The notes under the pieces were generated by a model. The model did no database searches, had not been told where the DNA came from, and saw nothing but the letters and a program-made list of their open reading frames with translations. From Chaetomium olivaceum (taxonomy: Eukaryota > Ascomycota > Sordariomycetes > Sordariales > Chaetomiaceae), in the NCBI GenBank assembly GCA_039881045.1, contig JAYWVB010000103.1, positions 1-57,470 on the forward strand: a DNA stretch of 57,470 nt, written 5' to 3'. The position numbers and the translations under genes are program-made. The first letter of the stretch is position 1; the number at the start of each line of letters is the position of its first letter. This document shows, in pieces, positions 11,939 through 21,650 of the stretch.

Positions 11939-12493
11939 TTACTGGGAACTAATACTAGTATTATTCCCAGAGCCGTCCTCAGTGTCATTACTGGCGTCAT
12001 TGCCGGTCCCGTTATCAGTGTCATTAGCAGTGCCATTATCAGGGCCGTCACCAGTGTCACTACCACCAGATGGCACAGCCAACGTCTCGCCTTGAAAATG
12101 ATACCAGCCGTCGCTCTCGTATCTCCAATAGCTGACATATTCCGCTATATAATGGCACCAGGGGCAGGTATGCCCCTGGTTCGCACGGAGCCATGACAAG
12201 AAGCAGCTGGCATCTCCAGCGTCAGTATTGTATATCTCTATCATCAACGGCCCGGCGGCGCGAGCGCGAAGGAACTTGGGAAGCTGGACTTACTCGTAAC
12301 ACGACTAATGCAACTCGAGGTCAGTCAGGTCTTGCGGGCTACACGTAAAAATGTCCTCATCTTCATGCCATGTGGCTACTGTAATCGCCGGCGCTGGACA
12401 CGGATACGCCTCGTCAGTTTCGTGCTTCAACATGTCGCCACAGGCCATGACCAATAACCTACCTTCACAGTAATGGCAACTTGGGATAGGCAT
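11939..12493 (-). pseudogene. RING-like Cys/His protein, copy 1, with in-frame stop
   Basis: This is a paralogue of the gene at 13235-13667 with the same structure: exon 1 12493-12463 (31 nt), intron 69 bp (branch CTGAC, acceptor GTCCAG), exon 2 12393-12294 (100 nt), intron 87 bp (branch TACTGAC), exon 3 12206-11939. The frame is kept throughout and would give about 132 residues, but codon 40 is TAG (12307-12305) where copy 2 has TGG. The zinc-ligand pattern is conserved on both sides of the stop: C6-x2-C9, H39-x2-C42-x2-C45, then Cys-x2-Cys (TCPWC), resembling a RING finger. The C-terminus is an Asp/Asn/Gly/Thr repeat absent from copy 2. A TGG to TAG change equals CpA to TpA on the other strand, as in RIP. 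Alternative splicing around the stop cannot be excluded. Confidence 0.55.
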
Positions 12494-13234
12494 TGCCGTG
12501 TTATTTGGAAGTTCCTAGCGAGTGGGAACTGTAGGATAACCGAGCGAGGAGGAAGGACAGGCTCAAACAATGCTGCAATAACTGGTATAGCCGGTCACCG
12601 ATGCTGAGAGTCGGAGGGAGATGTTGAGATGCAGAGATGGGGTACTGGTTGATGGTTGATAGTTGTTTCTCCCACGTCGAGGGTAGAGAGTACCTAAACT
12701 TATGCCGACCCCGGGATGGCTCTTGCTTCAGACCCGACCATGAATATATGCTTCCTAGTTAAGAAGGAACAGCGGGCAGGTCCCCTTCATCTAAATACGG
12801 CTTCGGTTGCTGCTGGGCTGGGAGTAAGGACCACCTGCCGCGTCATGAGCAGTCGCTGAGCAAGAAGGTGCCTGCTATCTTTTGGTGGTTGACCAGGTAC
12901 TAACCGAGGTAAATATACTCCTCGCTGTGTCTAACGGAATCAGAGTCGACTCGACCAACAGACTCTTGCATGGAAAACACCCTGCGGCTTCTCACAGAAG
13001 CATTCCAATCGCCATACGGATTAGCCATAGCGAAGAACTTGCATTTAAACTCTATTCCCATTTCTTCCCGTGAGCCATCCTGCCTACCTTGGTACTTACC
13101 TTAGGTACGAATGGTTAGGTATTTCTTAAACCAAAACCCAAAAACCTAAAACTAACCCACCACCCAACAGGAGACCTAGATCCCTCTGACAACCACGCCG
13201 CGATACGACCAAATGGGGACGCCAATGACATTGC

Positions 13235-13667
13235 TCAGGGGTAGCGACCATCATCACGAGGTCCCGTCCACGTCTGGCCTTGATAGTAATATTTCCCGTC
13301 CCTATACATCCATCTCTCAACCCAGTCCCAGGTATTACCGCAATAGCAGTTGGGCCCTTGGCCCGCCGCTACCCATGCCTTAAAGCAGCTAGTATCTCTA
13401 GCATTAGTATTGCCTGTTTTTGTCACCAACCGCCGGGGAGAATGAGATGGAAGGAGGCAAGACTTACGTGTGGCAGATCCAATGCCCGTGGCGACTCATA
13501 TATCCACGAGTATACTCATTCTCGGTCAGAGGATGGCAGTCGTATGTAACTAATGTGTCTGCAGGCTCTGAACACAAATACACACTGTCAGTTTCGTACT
13601 TTAAAATCCCGTTGCAGATTATGACTGATAACTTACCGGAACAATTCCAACATGTTGTCCCAGGCAT
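13235..13667 (-). CDS. small RING-like Cys/His protein, copy 2 (intact)
   Basis: Three exons: 13667-13637 (31 nt), 13567-13468 (100 nt) and 13388-13235, with introns of 69 bp (GTAAGT...ACTGAC...TTCAG) and 79 bp (GTAAGT...ACTAAT...ACTAG). They join without a stop into a 94-residue protein. Ligand-like residues are C6-x2-C9, C21/H22, H39-x2-C42-x2-C45 and C58-x-C60, followed by a Trp/Tyr-rich segment (WDWVERWMYRDGKYYYQG). The H-x2-C-x2-C-x-x-x-W block resembles the core of a RING finger, so a ubiquitin-ligase or other zinc-binding role is possible but unproven. Intron 1 is in frame and stop-free, so a retained form would add 23 residues. I do not recognise the family. The gene model rests mainly on exon-by-exon agreement with copy 1. 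Confidence 0.6.
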
Positions 13668-14020
13668 TCTCGGGTTATTAGGGGGTGCTTAAAGATGGGA
13701 ATTGTAAAGGTTGCAGTGATTGGCCCAGCCGGTTACAAATAGCAAGAACGAGAAGGGAATATAAATGTGGTACTGTTTGAGGGTTGGTAGTTGGTATTCT
13801 CAGGTTGGCGGTAGAGGATATACTTATACTAGCTCCGTGATACCTTCATCAGACGCCGGGAAGGAACAGCGGTACGCTCACCTCTTCCCAAACACGACCT
13901 GGGTTGCTGCTGGCCTGGGAGTAAGGGCCGGGTGCCGCATCAAAGGCGCAGTCAGGTTTTATCATTAGGGTTGACTAGGGGCTGACCTATCCATTCTTCT
14001 TGCTGTATCCAATGGATATG

Positions 14021-14553
14021 CGTTTCACGATGAGCAGAACTGACTGCGGCCGGACCTTTCCGGGTGGAAGTTGGCCGGACGGCCGGTGCCAGAAGTGGTG
14101 AAAGAAAGGACCGCCGGGGCATCGGCCGGGTCTTCATCGCGTCTCAACATGGCAAACGGGGCCCCCGAATTGGGACACCAATTGGAAGACCTTGGCTGTC
14201 TACCATGAAACTTCTGTCTCGTCTCTTCAACAGACATCGCCGTGTGGCCGCTTGTGTCCGGGACCGGGTGGTGTGGTTGGGCAGAGGCAAGCCAAAGGGA
14301 CCAAACAGGCCATGGATCCGGAAGAGGTCTGCTTGTGCCTAGCCGGTACGGCACTGTGTCTCAGATGACGCAGTAAGTTAGTATATAAACCAGCCTCTCA
14401 TCATGCCATGCCCTGACTTTCCTCAGATCAAGAACCACGAAAAGGCTTGACCACTTCCCAAATTCAAGACCACTTGATCCCCAAATCCCCATTCTCCAAC
14501 CACCCCCTTCCAGTTCTTTTCCGAATCCCAACATCCCAACACATCGAAACCAA
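14021..14553. other. intergenic region, no gene seen
   Basis: A 110-residue open frame on the minus strand here has no domain and no splice support. The last 150 bases, ending in C-rich DNA, probably form the promoter and leader of the poly-Asn gene. Confidence 0.5.
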
Positions 14554-14758
14554 ATGTGCCAATCCCACCGCATCCAATTCCGCTGCAAGCACTTTCGGGA
14601 GCAAATCGCCCCCCACCAAGGAGACGGCAGCTTCGCCGAGTGCAAAGACACCAAAGCCAACGTCACCCTCAAACAAGACAACAGCCACGACTGCCCCCGT
14701 TGCAGCAACAAGCGAGCGGCCTCTTCCTTCAGCCGTGCCTGCACCAACAGCGCCGCCG

Positions 14759-14826
<68 letters not shown>

Positions 14827-15348
14827 AACATCAACGTCATCACCGCCGGCCTGTCGGGCATGCGAGTATCCGCATCCGCATCCGCTTTAGCACCGCCCCC
14901 GCTCGCACCCGGGAGACCGTCGGCTCTCTACGCCGAGAAGGTCAGGCTCGTGGTTGCAGCGAAACTGGCTAGAAAACGCGCCATGCAAGCTACCGTTACT
15001 ACTACTACTACTACTGCTGCTGCCGCTGCTACTCCCGCTGCCACTGCCACTGTCACTGCCGCTGTCGCTGCCGCTGCTGCTGCTGGTGGTAGACAGTCCG
15101 CCCAGGCTGGCGCACCTCCCACACGGCGAGCCCTCCCGGCTGGTGCCACCACTAGGGATGGTGCGTTGGCAGGAGCCCCTAGCAGTACGAGAGGCGTTGG
15201 TGGGAGGGTTGTCGGGGGAGGCCCAACCCCCGCCGCAGCCGCAGCCGCAGCCGCAGCTGTTAACAGGGCCCCTGCTGTTAGGGGGGTTCAGGTCCCGGCC
15301 AAGGTCCAAGGGCGTGTGGTGGTCCCTGCTGGTACTTCGCGCGGTTGA
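14554..15348 (+). CDS. Cys/His protein with poly-Asn and Ala-rich tail
   Basis: A single open frame of 264 residues starts MCQSHRIQFRCKHFREQ. The first 55 residues contain Cys and His spaced like a small zinc-binding module (C2, C11, H13, a later Cys, then HDCPRC). This N-terminal layout is common in small uncharacterised fungal proteins. It is followed by 23 consecutive Asn encoded by an AAC repeat, then Ala/Thr/Pro-rich low complexity to the end. Neighbouring frames across the repeat are also open and would give poly-Thr or poly-Gln, so the frame choice rests on the Cys/His N-terminus and on the length. Function unknown. It lies next to the RING-like array but is on the opposite strand and not obviously homologous. 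Confidence 0.5.
14761..14823 (+). repeat. AAC trinucleotide microsatellite
   Basis: Twenty-one uninterrupted AAC units, followed by AAT AAC. In the chosen frame it encodes poly-Asn. Such a pure tract is expected to vary in length between strains. Confidence 0.97.
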
Positions 15349-16803
15349 TGCTTTTGGTAGGGGCTGGATTTCTGGCTGGAGCACACTGCTGGCGGTGTGA
15401 CGGGGCCGGAGATGTGATTTAAGGGGGGGGTTGGCTGAGAAGTCGGTGTTGGCGATATCATGGGTGGAGGATGCTTCAAGCGTTGGCGTTATTGGATGGG
15501 ATAGTTGGCCTTCGCGATAATCAGGTAGAGAGGTAGGTAGTCGGGAATTACAACCTAGTTGGATGGTCAGAACCGGTTTCATCTTTTTTTTGAGAGCTCT
15601 TGATGTAACCACACATAGTATGCGGCCAATATTCGAAGCCCATCAACCCCTCCAGTGCCTCACTTACACCGTTACCAACATGGTTGGCTTGCATAAGAGG
15701 TTAGGAAACCAATACCACCTCGAAGGTTCAGCACACACGGCCAATAAAACACTGACTATCTCCCATAACTAATGTTTGTTTCGTGGCGTCCAAATAAGGT
15801 AACCGGGGGCCGAATCCTCCCGTGTTGCACCCACCAACCGACTGTGCCGTCATACATACATGTACATACATACAGACCGGACTCGAAGACCCAGCTGAGA
15901 CGGCACAGCCAAGTCGAAACCACCCTCGGGCTTAATAGGATGTTTACGCTATCAGGTACTGCCTACCGACTAACCAACCTAGCACCAAATGTAGAATGGC
16001 CGTAATATGCTGTGCATACCACCGCCGCACTGCTGCCCCCCTTGTCACAGTTCTAGTTCCGAATCCAGAAACCTCCGACCAACGACACCCGTACTATGTA
16101 CAACATCGCCTCCACCCCCGGCTACACAATCCGATCGATCACCCACACCGGAATCAGATCGGACCCGGCCATCTGGTCTCAAATACTGGTCGTTACGCCG
16201 CCGGGTTGCCGGAACCCCCAGTGGCACCCCCGCCCAAAGGCTGGAACATGAGGTGGGGGCAAACGACGGCCGCAAAAACGCCATCCATACGCCGCGCACC
16301 TGCTTGCAGCCGCAGTTTGAGACATCAAACTTCCGACCAACGAGTACCAAACTATTGACCTGAGCCCGGCCGGTGCAACATCACCGAAACCGCCTCAACC
16401 AACAGTTATCTTTTTTCAGAGTTGGGAGTAACACCTCAAAGGCCCGCAGAGACCGGGCATATTTCCTTTCCTTTCCAGAACAGCTGCTGATGCAGATTTC
16501 AATAGAACGCTTATGCTGAGTTGATCATTAGAAATATTTACTGGGCTACTACTGCCACCAACATGGGCGAACATACTCCATGTCCTAGCCACGCCTGATC
16601 TCGCTAGTCTGCGTATACCCTCCCCCCGCTCGTAGTACCCAAGCCAAACCAACCCCTCCATTGCCCCCCCTCCCTCAATATCCTGCGTCTTCGTACTAGC
16701 AACCCACCAAGGTCCCGCTTCCCTAGTGAGACGAGGCGAGGGAAGAACCCCCAACCCAAACAAGTAAAGGAGACCTGAGCCCAGCAGCTCCAAGGCCACC
16801 ACG
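15349..16803. other. intergenic region, no gene seen
   Basis: This lies between the 3' ends of two converging genes. Overlapping open frames near 16.0-16.4 kb are on both strands and lack any domain. Only a short ATACATACATGTACATACATACA repeat-like patch near 15855 is notable. Confidence 0.55.
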
Positions 16804-19461
16804 CTAATACTCCACCAACTTAATCCTCGAGCGCTCCTCCCCCAGCTCCTCAGCCTTGACCAGTCCCAGCAGCACACAATCCCCAAGAAAGAAGAGAGCC
16901 CGTTCCTGGGCATAAGCGAGGTAATCAAACTCCTCCTCAGCATCATCCTCGCTTTCCGTCTCCCCGTTTGCACCGACCACCGCAGCAGCTCCGTTGCCAT
17001 TGCCATTCCCATTCACACCCACACCCTCACCCTCACCACCATTCTCAGCACCACCAGCACCACCCTCCAACCCCGGCACCTTGGCCTGCACAATCCCCCA
17101 CGCAACCCACTGCGCGCTGTTCGCCGTGCGCCACAGCCTCGTCTCTTCCAGCAGCGCCTCCACCCTTCCCGAAACGGCCTCCTCGCCCTTCCGCTCCTCC
17201 TCCTTCCACCCCCCCGCAGGCACGCGCGCGTCCAGCATGAACTCGACGATGGAGCTGGACGAGGGGACGGCATGCAGGCTGACGCCACCGCTTCCGCTGC
17301 CGCCGCCGACAGACGGTGACGGAGACGCCATGCCGGGACCACGGGGGCTGGTCGCCGGGGAGTCGACGTAGGGGAACTGCGGCCGGTGGTCGACGTAGGC
17401 TTTGACGAAGCGGCGCTGCTGGTCGGGGGCCGGGTAGCGGGTCGTGTCGCAGGCGTAAGGGCGGACGGGGTCGTGGTAGTTGTAGGCCCACTCGGTGAAG
17501 TGGTTCGCGAACTCGAGGCCGGGCAGGTTGGCGGCGGCGTACTCGAAGTCGATGACGACGAGCTGTTTGTGCTCGTTGGCGGGCTGGAGGAGCGGGGATT
17601 TCTGGTCGTCGGGCCGCACGCGGAGGATGTTGCCGTATTGGGTCTGAGGGGGCAGTGGGTTAGGGGGTTGTACCTAAGGCTAGGAACGAGGAAAAGGGGG
17701 CTTACATCGTTGTGGGCAAAAACGAGCTTGTCGCGGATGTTTTTGGTGTTACCGTAGTGGGCTTCTAGATGCCTGCGATACTTGTCTACGAGGGCTTTGA
17801 AGACGGGCCACTGCACGCCGCAGACGAAGCCGTGCGCTGGCAGGTTCTGGGAATTGGAAAGGATCTGTCTATCGAGGAACAAGACCGTCTTCTCGACCTG
17901 CTTGAGCCACTTGTCCCAGTTCTTCCACACCCCCGGTCCCTGGTCCCTCTCCTCGCTCAGCAGCTCAACCCCGTCGTGCAGCTCCCGCATTCGCTTGGCA
18001 ATTTGCCTAGATGTTTCGGGCTCCCGCATGCTGCCTGGGGTGAGTGCGGTGGCATTCAGGTACTGCTCGAACCTACCATTCTGAAACGTTCCCAATAGTC
18101 GAGGGCCGATCTTCTTGCGGGCGAGCCGCCTAAGCACGCCCAGCTCGTTCTCTCGGTCGATCAGATGCTCCACTTGGGGCCCGTATATTCTCAGCAGGAC
18201 CTTACCCGGCTGTTTCTTGCCGGGTTCTCGGGGTAGGAGTGAGTCGGAAGGCGGCGACACCACGTAGACAGCGTTGGTCAAAGCCCCACTAAGGCGCTCG
18301 ACCGAGATGCTCTCACCGCTGTCGAGCGGGACGCGCTTCCAGCCCTTAAGCCGTAGGGTGTGCGCCAAACGGATGATCTCGTTCTTGAACGTGGTCCAGT
18401 TCTGTCTTTCCTTCTCTTCCCTGCGGCTTGAAATGGAGGCAGAGTCATCGGCGCCGGCTTTGCCGCCAGTATAGGCTAGAGTCTTGGAGTTGTCGAGCAC
18501 GGCATCGCATCCTGGAACCACGACATCGCCGTCGAACCACTCGGTGTCGGATGACGCGGTCCGGGCGAAAGTTTTACTCGACGATTTCCTCCGGTGTCTG
18601 CGCCCAAATCGGGAGACGAGCTGTGAGAGGGAATTCAAGCCCAGCGCGGCCATGTTGTCGTCTAGGATCCTCTGCAGCCGGTCGAGGGAAACCTCGCTCG
18701 AGTCCGACTCGATGGAGTCGGCTCGAGCTCTGGCGGGGGCGGGGGTTGGAACGTCGACATTGCTGGGGGGTGATCTCCGCCGTAGATGGGGCCTCCGGGA
18801 CCCCTGATGCTTTTTCTTAGTCTTCTCCCGTTCGAGCCACTCTGCCACCTGGGACAAGAGCCGTTCGGTGCCCAGATCCAGCCGATGGCGGTGATGAGAT
18901 TGAGCCTGGTGGCTGTGGGGTTCTTCCGCAGAGGCGGCGGGGGTGACGGGCGCAGAATCAGGACCACTCTCCATACTAAATTGACTGAGGGCAGAAGACC
19001 GCGAAGGGGTAGTAGACAGAGGAGGCCGTCCGCTAAGCCGCTTGGCAACACCCGCAGAATATTGTTTCTTCACTTGCGACTCGTCGGGAGATGAAGGCTG
19101 GGGCTCGGCGATCTGAACAGCTGCTATATATCAATATGAAGTTTATGAAAGAGGAGAATGGGAATGTGATGAGGTGATCGGGGAACATGTGCGGGATCAG
19201 CCATTGTCCACTGGGATAGTCGGAATAGGTTGTGTTTCCTGGGCGATAAGACATGCGCGTTTCAAGTGCCACATGAATGGGCCTGAGCAAATGGGAGATG
19301 ATTTCTTCCCAATTCTGCCACGCGCTAGCTGAGGGCGTAAAACAGACGGCTAGGGAAGTGACGAGTAGGAAAGGAAGAAACCAACCTTTGACTGGCGCAC
19401 TTAAAGGGCTGTCACTGTCTGTCTTCAAGGCAGAGCGCCTCGGTTGGACCGGTGTAGACAT
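16804..19461 (-). CDS. choline kinase
   Basis: Choline kinase phosphorylates choline, the first step of the CDP-choline route to phosphatidylcholine. Three exons: 19461-19386, 19120-17706 and 17643-16804, with introns of 265 bp (GTTGGT...AGCAG) and 62 bp (GTAAGC...CTCAG), giving about 776 residues. The first ~300 residues are disordered and Ser/Arg-rich. The kinase core follows: RIYGPQVEHLIDRENEL, then the Brenner motif split by intron 2 (FAHND at about 493-497 joined to TQYGNIL at 498-504), then VVIDFEYAAANLPGLEFANHF with Asp about 529, the choline-kinase metal-binding motif. The C-terminal part carries a Gly/Asn-rich insert and ends in a conserved-looking helix. At 776 residues it is longer than yeast Cki1 because of the N-terminal extension and the internal insert. 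The splice joins restore conserved motifs exactly. Confidence 0.93.
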
Positions 19462-20235
19462 GGTGGCGTCAGTAGCAGAATGGGAGGTCGAACCGTGGGG
19501 GTGGTTTCTTTCTCTCAATTGACTTCCTTGACAAAAACGGTCAAGAGGATAATGATAATGAAGGCAGAGGTCAGGTGGTTGCGTGCCCGAGCGCCAACAA
19601 TTGATGGAGACCCCGCGTGATCAGTTTCCGTAAAAGAAAGACAGGGGAGCGATAAGGCTTGTTAAGGATGGAGCAGCCTGAGTCAGGGATCGGGTCTAAA
19701 GATATGATGTTTTAGTTTTGTAAAAACCGAGTTTTGGTGTTGCGTGTTCACATGGGAAACTGCAGCCCACGAGAAATTAAAACTTCTTCTGGCTCAAAAC
19801 GGCAGGTATCGGTCGGGAACCTGATCTAGGCGGGGCCGTGGCGGTTGCATTCTTCGGGGGTCCCAAGCCCCACTGCATCGAGATAGGGCGTGATGGGCGT
19901 GATGGGCTCATGCCCAACCAGGATGACGTAGCTGGGCTGCAGCCACTGTGACATTCTGCAATGCCGCCTTGGAGAACCCGAAAGTCTGGGATTGCACGTG
20001 CTGGATTCTCTGGATACCAGGGTTTTTTGGATCAACGAATAGGGCTGCAATTTTACGTTTTGGATTTGGATGGGCAGCCCGAAATGTTGACTTGCTGCCA
20101 AAGAAACTTAACATGGCATGACAGAAAAGTATGTATATAAACACATGTGCACCACCCATATTTCCAGTCAAACAAGTGGAGATATAGTACATTTCTTGTA
20201 CAAATAGTGTTAGTCACATACCTACCTATTCAACT
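19462..20235. other. intergenic region between choline kinase and SCO1
   Basis: About 0.77 kb holding the choline kinase promoter (both genes are on the minus strand) and the SCO1 3' end. Two minus-strand open frames at 19.8-20.2 kb have no recognisable domain and were not called. Confidence 0.6.
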
Positions 20236-21237
20236 TCAACTCTTTTTCAATGGCCCCCTCCATTCCTTCATGTGGTCTAGGATGACCTTGGCGGCCTGAT
20301 CTGGCGAGTGTTGCCGACCGAGCGCCTCAACAAAGTCTCCCTCGGGATCCATTAGGTAAAAGTAGATGCTGTGGTCGACCAGGTAGTCCTGGCCTGGCTG
20401 GACCTCGCTCGGTGTACTAAAGTAGACCCGGTATGCCTTGCACATGGCCTTGATTTGCTCGTATGTGCCTGTCAGGCCGATGAACTTGGGGTGGAACTCG
20501 GCCAGATACTCCTTCATCTCCTTGGGCCCGTCGCGCGCCGGGTCGCAGGTGACAAAGAGCGGGGTCATAACTCCGGGGCGCTGCTGCTCGACCAGTTCAA
20601 ACATGCGCGCCATCTTGTCCAGCTCCTCGGGGCAGATGTCGGGGCAGTGGGTGAAGCCGAAATAGACCTGGGGCATAAAGTCAGCATGAGGGCCCATGTC
20701 CAGCCCCACGACAGCAGGGAGTACGCACCAGAGAGTACCGCCCTTTCAGGTCCTGGTCTGTCACCTTGTTCCCGTTCTGGTCGATCAATTCGCCGGCGCC
20801 CACCTTGGGCCTGCCCACGCCCTTGTTCGAGTCTGCTATCCTCTTCCGTTGCATCCGATCCTTCTCGTTCTCAAAATACCAGACCAGACCGGCGCCGGTG
20901 ACGATGAAGAGAAGGCCCGCCTTCCACGAGAAGGGCTACACCAGAGCAAGGTTAGTCGCTGCCCTAACGATTCTAGCATAACCCAGTTTTCCTTAATGCA
21001 TACCCCTGACCTATACCGGCTCTTTGCCTCCTCCACTGTGCTGTACTTGAACCGGCGCTGCACCAATGGCTGGTAGGGCTGGGACTGGAATCTCGCGGGG
21101 CTCGGAGCCGTCGGTCGCTTGGTGGGGGCACTGCGCGCTGTCGACATGAGTCGAGTACATTGTTGAGCGCATTGCCTCGGCGCTACCCTCGGCAGGGCAT
21201 TGAGGACGGCGCGTGCCGTGGAAGTTGGTTGAGGCAT
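20236..21237 (-). CDS. sco1: SCO1 copper chaperone of cytochrome c oxidase
   Basis: A mitochondrial inner-membrane protein that delivers copper to the CuA site of Cox2. Three exons: 21237-21004, 20935-20729 and 20667-20236, with introns of 68 bp (GTATGC...TGTAG) and 61 bp (GTGCGT...CCCAG), giving about 290 residues, the usual size. The Arg/Ser/Thr/Gln-rich N-terminus fits a mitochondrial presequence. One membrane segment lies at about 82-98 (WKAGLLFIVTGAGLVWYF). The thioredoxin-like domain has the copper ligands THCPDICPEEL (Cys about 155 and 159) and the distal His about 246 in LVDHSIYFY. Both splice joins fall inside conserved blocks (SRYRSG-PFSWKAG and YSL-VYFGF), which supports them strongly. 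It shares a short divergent promoter with the SPP1-like gene. Confidence 0.95.
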
Positions 21238-21650
21238 TGTGCCGGTGGTGGGCGTGATGGGCGTGGTGGGCGTGGATCTGTCGCAAATGCAGCCAAAAGT
21301 CTCCCTCCAGGAAGCTTCCGAGCTCGAGCGGGAGCTTCAAACAATAAAATCGTCTGATTGGTGTCGATCGGCCGGAACGCTTAAGTGCATGCCAAGATAG
21401 TTTTGTGGGGCAGCAGAGGCAGCCATGCATGCCAAACACTCTGTAATGAACGCGTATTCTTGTATTCGACTCACCCTTCACGACCGTTCCTTACAATTTC
21501 TCATGATCTTGACCCATCAGAACAACAAAGTACCTACTGTGTAAAGGCAGTTGTGCGGATGTGATACTTGTATTGACGAGCTGATACTATAATGTGCACC
21601 TGGATTTCGTATACATGATGGCGTTCTCTTCCTCTTTCTTCACCCCGGAA
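21238..21650. promoter_or_regulatory. shared divergent promoter of SCO1 and the SPP1-like gene
   Basis: About 0.4 kb separates the two divergent start codons, so both promoters must lie here or overlap. It contains a short GGGCGTGATGGGCGTGG direct repeat near 21247-21270. No specific factor site can be named with confidence. Confidence 0.5.

Larger units (their letters stand above)
11690..14020. repeat. tandem segmental duplication, two units of about 1.1-1.26 kb
   Basis: Unit A (about 11690-12950) and unit B (about 12950-14020) align along their length, including non-coding DNA. Examples on the plus strand: ACTCGACCAACAGAC at 11693 and 12953; CTTCTCACAG at 11731 and about 12989; GAAGGAACAGCGG at about 12765 and 13860; GCTGGGAGTAAGG versus GCCTGGGAGTAAGG at 12818 and 13912. 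Each unit carries one RING-like gene on the minus strand. Divergence is substantial, so the duplication is not recent. Confidence 0.75.

Noticed and set aside
14887..15612. 241-codon minus-strand open frame with a Ser/Gly repeat
   Set aside because: Antisense shadow of the Ala-rich tail of the poly-Asn gene.
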